A stretch of DNA of 7,536 bases from NCBI GenBank assembly GCA_002435825.1, contig DIVL01000009.1:1-7536 (forward strand), given 5' to 3'. The notes beneath the pieces were generated by a model. The model was not told the origin of the DNA. It saw only the letters and a list, made by a program, of their open reading frames with translations, and searched no databases. This DNA comes from Anaerolineaceae bacterium UBA6133. GTDB lineage: Bacteria; Chloroflexota; Anaerolineae; Anaerolineales; Anaerolineaceae. Each line of letters opens with the position of its first letter. Position 1 is the first letter of the stretch. The position numbers and the translations under genes are program-made. Below, piece by piece: positions 4,858 through 7,536 of this stretch.

Positions 4858-6900
4858 ATGCAATTCAAACTTCGTGCTCCCTATATACCCACCGGAGATC
4901 AACCGGAGGCAATCGAAAAGTTGCTGGCAGGTATCGAGAAGGGTTACCGCCACCAGGTGCTGCTCGGCGCAACCGGCACCGGCAAGACTTTCACCGTTGC
5001 CAATGTCATCCAAAAACTGCAGCTGCCGACCTTGGTGATGACCCACAACAAAACCCTTGCCGCCCAGCTTTACGCGGAATACAAGGATTTCTTCCCCGAA
5101 AACTCCGTGGAGTACTTCGTATCCTATTACGACTACTATCAACCTGAAGCGTACATCCCACGGCGTGATCTCTATATCGAAAAAGAAACCGACATCAACG
5201 AGGAGATCGACCGCCTGCGCCTGGCTGCCACGACCGCGCTAATGTCCCGTCAGGACGTCATCATCGTTGCCTCCGTCTCAGCTATCTATGGTCTGGGCGA
5301 CCCCAATGCCTATCGCGCGAACGTTTTACATATCGAGAAAGGCTCCATTTATCGCCGTAACGCCCTCCTGCGCCAGCTGGTGGATGTGCGCTATCAGCGC
5401 AACGACCTGGAGGTCAAACCAGGCATCTTCCGCGTCCGGGGCGATACGCTTGAAGTGCTGCCGGCATACAGCGAGAAAGAAACCATCCGCATCAGCTTCT
5501 TCGGCGATGAGATTGAGGACATTATCCGTCTCAACCCTGTCACAGGCGAGGTCATCGACCGACCCGACCAAGTGGATATCTACCCCGCCAAGCACTACGT
5601 GACCGAAGAAAACCGCATGGAAAAGACCCTGCTGGACATTGAGACTGAGCTTGAGGAGCGCCTGAAATTCTTCAATCAAAGCGGTCGCTTGCTTGAGGCG
5701 CAGCGCCTCGAGCAACGCACCCGCTATGATCTTGAAATGCTGCGCGAGGTTGGTTCCTGCGCCGGCATCGAAAACTACTCCCGCCACATCGACCAGCGTG
5801 CCCCAGGCAGTCCGCCCTGGACCTTGCTGGACTTCCTGCCCTCAAACTACCTGATGGTGCTGGATGAGTCCCACATGATGGTGCCGCAGATCCGCGGCAT
5901 GTACAATGGCGACCGGTCTCGCAAGGAAGTGCTGGTGGATTACGGTTTTCGCCTGCCTTCTGCAATGGATAACCGCCCGTTACAATTCCCGGAGTTTGAG
6001 AAAACAATGGGCATCACCCTCTACACCAGCGCGACGCCTGGTCCATACGAAATGGAAAAGGCTCAACAGGTCGTGGACCAGGTGATTCGTCCGACCGGTC
6101 TGTTGGATCCCAAGATCGAGGTGCGCCCCACCACAGGTCAGATCGACGATCTGATCGCGGAATTGCGCAAGCGCGTAGACCGCGGCGAGCGTGCCTTGGT
6201 CACCACCCTCACCAAGCGTATGGCGGAAGATATGGCTGACTACCTGCTCGAGTCTGGCTTCAAGGTCCATTACCTGCACTCGGAGGTTGAGACCTTCGAA
6301 CGGGTTGGCATCCTGCGCGACCTGCGGCTGGGTATCTTCGACGTCGTGGTAGGCATCAACCTGCTGCGCGAAGGGCTCGACCTGCCTGAGGTCTCATTGG
6401 TGGCGATCCTGGACGCGGACAAAGAAGGCTTTCTACGCTCAACCACCGCCCTGATTCAGACTTTTGGTCGGGCAGCGCGGCACATCAATGGGCAGGTTAT
6501 CCTGTACGCGGATCGCATGACCGACTCGATGAAACGCGCGATTGATGAAACCACCCGCCGCCGTGCAAAACAGGAAACTTATAACACGGAGCACAACATC
6601 TCGCCCGTGGGCATCACCAAAGCGGTTTATGACATCACCTCCCGACTGGCAAATGTCGCCCCTGAAGAGAAAGACAAAACCCATAGTGCCCGTGAATTGG
6701 CTGCCAGGATGCAGCAGCGTGAGCTGGAAAATATGCTGGCAGAGATGGAAAAGCAGATGAAAGCTGCCGCGGCGGAACTCGAATTTGAGCGCGCCGCCAT
6801 GCTGAGAGATCAGATCTTTGAGCTGCGCGCGGTCATCATCGAGGATTCAAACATGCCCCCGTGGAAAAAACAAAAAGCCCTGGCAGGGATGCGGGATTAA
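4858..6900 (+). CDS. uvrB: Excinuclease ABC subunit B (UvrB)
   Basis: A full-length, 680-residue UvrB, the DNA-damage-verifying helicase of nucleotide excision repair. It receives damaged DNA from UvrA, inserts its beta-hairpin between the strands, then recruits UvrC for incision. Visible motifs: GATGTGKT Walker A at 37-44 (Lys43); the aromatic beta-hairpin SYYDYYQPEAYIP at 89-101; DESH Walker B at 336-339 followed by GDRSRKEVLVDYGFRLPSA; YTSATPG motif III at 389-395; GINLLREGLDLPEV at 499-512; QTFGRAARH motif VI at 534-542. The C-terminal UVR (UvrC-binding) helix pair, containing LEFERAAMLRDQIFELR, is at about 641-657. The first residues, MQFKLRAPYIPTGDQPEAIEKL in type, match the family N-terminus exactly, so the ATG at 4858 is firm even though no ribosome binding site precedes it. 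The beta-hairpin stem reads RRDLYIEKET rather than the SSDTYIEK-like form of many relatives, probably lineage variation. uvrA and uvrC are not in the window. Confidence 0.98.
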   Translation: MQFKLRAPYIPTGDQPEAIEKLLAGIEKGYRHQVLLGATGTGKTFTVANVIQKLQLPTLVMTHNKTLAAQLYAEYKDFFPENSVEYFVSYYDYYQPEAYIPRRDLYIEKETDINEEIDRLRLAATTALMSRQDVIIVASVSAIYGLGDPNAYRANVLHIEKGSIYRRNALLRQLVDVRYQRNDLEVKPGIFRVRGDTLEVLPAYSEKETIRISFFGDEIEDIIRLNPVTGEVIDRPDQVDIYPAKHYVTEENRMEKTLLDIETELEERLKFFNQSGRLLEAQRLEQRTRYDLEMLREVGSCAGIENYSRHIDQRAPGSPPWTLLDFLPSNYLMVLDESHMMVPQIRGMYNGDRSRKEVLVDYGFRLPSAMDNRPLQFPEFEKTMGITLYTSATPGPYEMEKAQQVVDQVIRPTGLLDPKIEVRPTTGQIDDLIAELRKRVDRGERALVTTLTKRMAEDMADYLLESGFKVHYLHSEVETFERVGILRDLRLGIFDVVVGINLLREGLDLPEVSLVAILDADKEGFLRSTTALIQTFGRAARHINGQVILYADRMTDSMKRAIDETTRRRAKQETYNTEHNISPVGITKAVYDITSRLANVAPEEKDKTHSARELAARMQQRELENMLAEMEKQMKAAAAELEFERAAMLRDQIFELRAVIIEDSNMPPWKKQKALAGMRD

Positions 6901-6977
6901 CCCCAAAACGGGAAAAAGGGGATTGGAGAGCCAATCAACCACAGATCACCATTCCCTGATACGTGGATACATTTACT

Positions 6978-7044
6978 CGTAGGGCGAGCTTGAGGGCACC
7001 GTGAATTATGTGATGGACAAACCTATCGTGCCCTCAATCCGCCG
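6978..7044 (+). repeat. 67-bp stem-loop repeat, copy 1
   Basis: Runs from CGTAGGGCGAG to AATCCGCCG. A perfect 10-bp stem, TTGAGGGCAC/GTGCCCTCAA, encloses a 28-base loop. The flanking GGCGAG and TCCGCC extend the inverted symmetry imperfectly. It differs from copy 3 at 2 of 67 positions and from copy 2 at 4. Confidence 0.85.
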
Positions 7045-7086
7045 TTAGAGGTGACTTGGTTGGGAAGGCTCGTTTAATGCAAATGC

Positions 7087-7118
7087 AGATCGCCATACCC
7101 TGCTTCGCTCGCGATGAC
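7087..7118 (-). repeat. Inverted remnant of the GTCATTGCGAGG-type arm
   Basis: AGATCGCCATACCCTGCTTC followed by GCTCGCGATGAC reads on the minus strand as a degenerate version of the arm seen at 2594-2648. It shows that the repeat family of the first spacer also reached this one. Confidence 0.5.
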
Positions 7119-7123
7119 AAGAC

Positions 7124-7173
7124 TGATCGTGCCGGTGTCCTCACCGTGCACGCGATCTGACCGCGAGGTCTCC
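7124..7173 (+). repeat. GATCGTGCC palindromic repeat, copy upstream of 67-bp copy 2
   Basis: The first 34 bases form a nearly complete palindrome: GATCGTGC pairs with GCACGCGATC (two-base bulge), and CGGTG pairs with CACCG around a TCCT loop (7125-7157). A conserved tail, TGACCGCGAGGTCTCC, follows. With the adjoining 67-bp copy 2 it makes a composite unit of 129 bases (7124-7252). Confidence 0.75.
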
Positions 7174-7185
7174 AACTCATTTAAT

Positions 7186-7252
7186 CGTAGGGCGAGTTTG
7201 AGGGCACCGTAAACGATGTGATGGACAAACCTATCGTGCCCTCAATCCGCCG
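7186..7252 (+). repeat. 67-bp stem-loop repeat, copy 2
   Basis: Same ends and same 10-bp stem as copy 1. Three of its four differences fall in the loop (GTAAACGATG for GTGAATTATG) and one just outside the stem. Confidence 0.85.
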
Positions 7253-7281
7253 CCAAACGGAAAGGTAGTCTCCAGTTTTTA

Positions 7282-7329
7282 TGATCGTGCCTGTGCCCAC
7301 CGTGCACGCGATTTGACCGCGAGGTCTCC
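7282..7329 (+). repeat. GATCGTGCC palindromic repeat, copy upstream of 67-bp copy 3
   Basis: Matches 7124-7173 but is two bases shorter in the inner hairpin, which is thereby broken (CTGTGCCCACCG). The outer GATCGTGC...GCACGCGAT pairing remains. With 67-bp copy 3 it forms a second composite unit of 127 bases (7282-7408), offset by 158 from the first. Confidence 0.75.
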
Positions 7330-7341
7330 AATTCACTTAAT

Positions 7342-7408
7342 CGTAGGGCGAGCTTGAGGGCACCGTGGATTATGTGATGGACATACCTATCGTGCCCTCA
7401 ATCCGCCG
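7342..7408 (+). repeat. 67-bp stem-loop repeat, copy 3
   Basis: Same ends and stem as copy 1, with two loop changes (GTGGATT for GTGAATT, GACATAC for GACAAAC). Confidence 0.85.
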
Positions 7409-7465
7409 CCGCCGATGATGATTTGAGTAGCAAGGCTCCTAATTGCGATTAATCAATATTGTGAT

Positions 7466-7532
7466 GGCGGATTGGAAGTACACCAAAGCCTTTGCATGAT
7501 TATGGATACAGTGCTTCCAATCTCGCCCTACG
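7466..7532 (-). repeat. 67-bp stem-loop repeat, inverted and diverged copy 4
   Basis: Read on the minus strand it begins CGTAGGGCGAG and ends AATCCGCC, the same termini as copies 1-3, and spans 67 bases. The loop is unrelated, but the stem is kept: TTGGAAGCAC faces GTACTTCCAA, with three base pairs exchanged relative to TTGAGGGCAC/GTGCCCTCAA and one C-A mismatch (a G-T pair on the plus strand). On the plus strand the arms are GATTGGAAG (7470-7478) and CTTCCAATC (7514-7522). Confidence 0.7.
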
Positions 7533-7536
7533 CGCA

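Larger units (their letters stand above)
6901..7536. other. Non-coding repeat array downstream of uvrB
   Basis: 636 bases with no supportable gene. A small hairpin GATTGG-AGAG-CCAATC (6921-6936) follows the stop codon but has no T-run, so it is not a convincing terminator. The rest alternates between two palindromic families (67-bp and about 50-bp units), with one inverted remnant of the GTCATTGCGAGG family. The similarity after 67-bp copies 1 and 3 continues loosely for about 30 bases around AAGGCTC (7041-7075 and 7405-7440). Confidence 0.7.

Noticed and set aside
4648..5142. Minus-strand open frame of 164 codons overlapping the uvrB start
   Set aside because: It is the antisense of uvrB joined to the C/G-rich hairpin; the proline-rich PPYPPPTASLEG stretch comes from that repeat and is not a protein family.
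6921..6936. GATTGG-AGAG-CCAATC hairpin as the uvrB terminator
   Set aside because: The stem is only six pairs and no T-run follows.
6978..7408. CRISPR array
   Set aside because: Units are 67 bp with long internal hairpin loops, spacing is uneven, the intervening sequence is itself repeated, and no cas genes are present.

Overview
The window carries five complete protein-coding genes separated by unusually long, repeat-filled spacers. The organism is probably a bacterium of the Chloroflexota, most likely an Anaerolineae-type lineage. This is inference from the style of the Fe-superoxide dismutase and UvrB proteins, the moderate base composition and the intergenic palindromic repeats; no rRNA or other phylogenetic marker is present. 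Nothing indicates a phage, plasmid, CRISPR array or secretion system.

Layout. At 80-1192 (minus strand) lies a polytopic membrane protein of the lysylphosphatidylglycerol synthase TM-region/flippase-like family. It is divergent from a yjbQ-type (UPF0047) gene at 1343-1762 (plus), and the shared upstream region holds a small operator-like palindrome. Next is an iron-type superoxide dismutase at 1860-2504 (plus), a self-contained transcription unit with a near-consensus promoter and a textbook intrinsic terminator. About 1 kb without a gene follows (2555-3557), built of palindromic, MITE-like repeats, including two 135-bp direct repeats. An EamA/DMT-family transporter occupies 3558-4451 (plus), preceded by a C9 tract and an extended -10 element. 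A 406-bp spacer with a C/G-rich hairpin and T-run leads to uvrB at 4858-6900 (plus), the excinuclease ABC subunit B. The last 636 bp contain no gene. They hold four copies of a 67-bp stem-loop element, one inverted with compensating stem changes, interleaved with a second, ~50-bp palindromic family.

The genes do not form one pathway. Superoxide dismutase and UvrB both belong to damage defence (superoxide removal and nucleotide excision repair), but separate promoters and long spacers argue against a common operon. The genes themselves are ordinary, well-known families. The most interesting material is the intergenic repeats: at least three families, two of which show paired substitutions that preserve stems, suggesting selection on, or mechanistic copying of, a folded form. 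I see no convincing new multi-gene system here.
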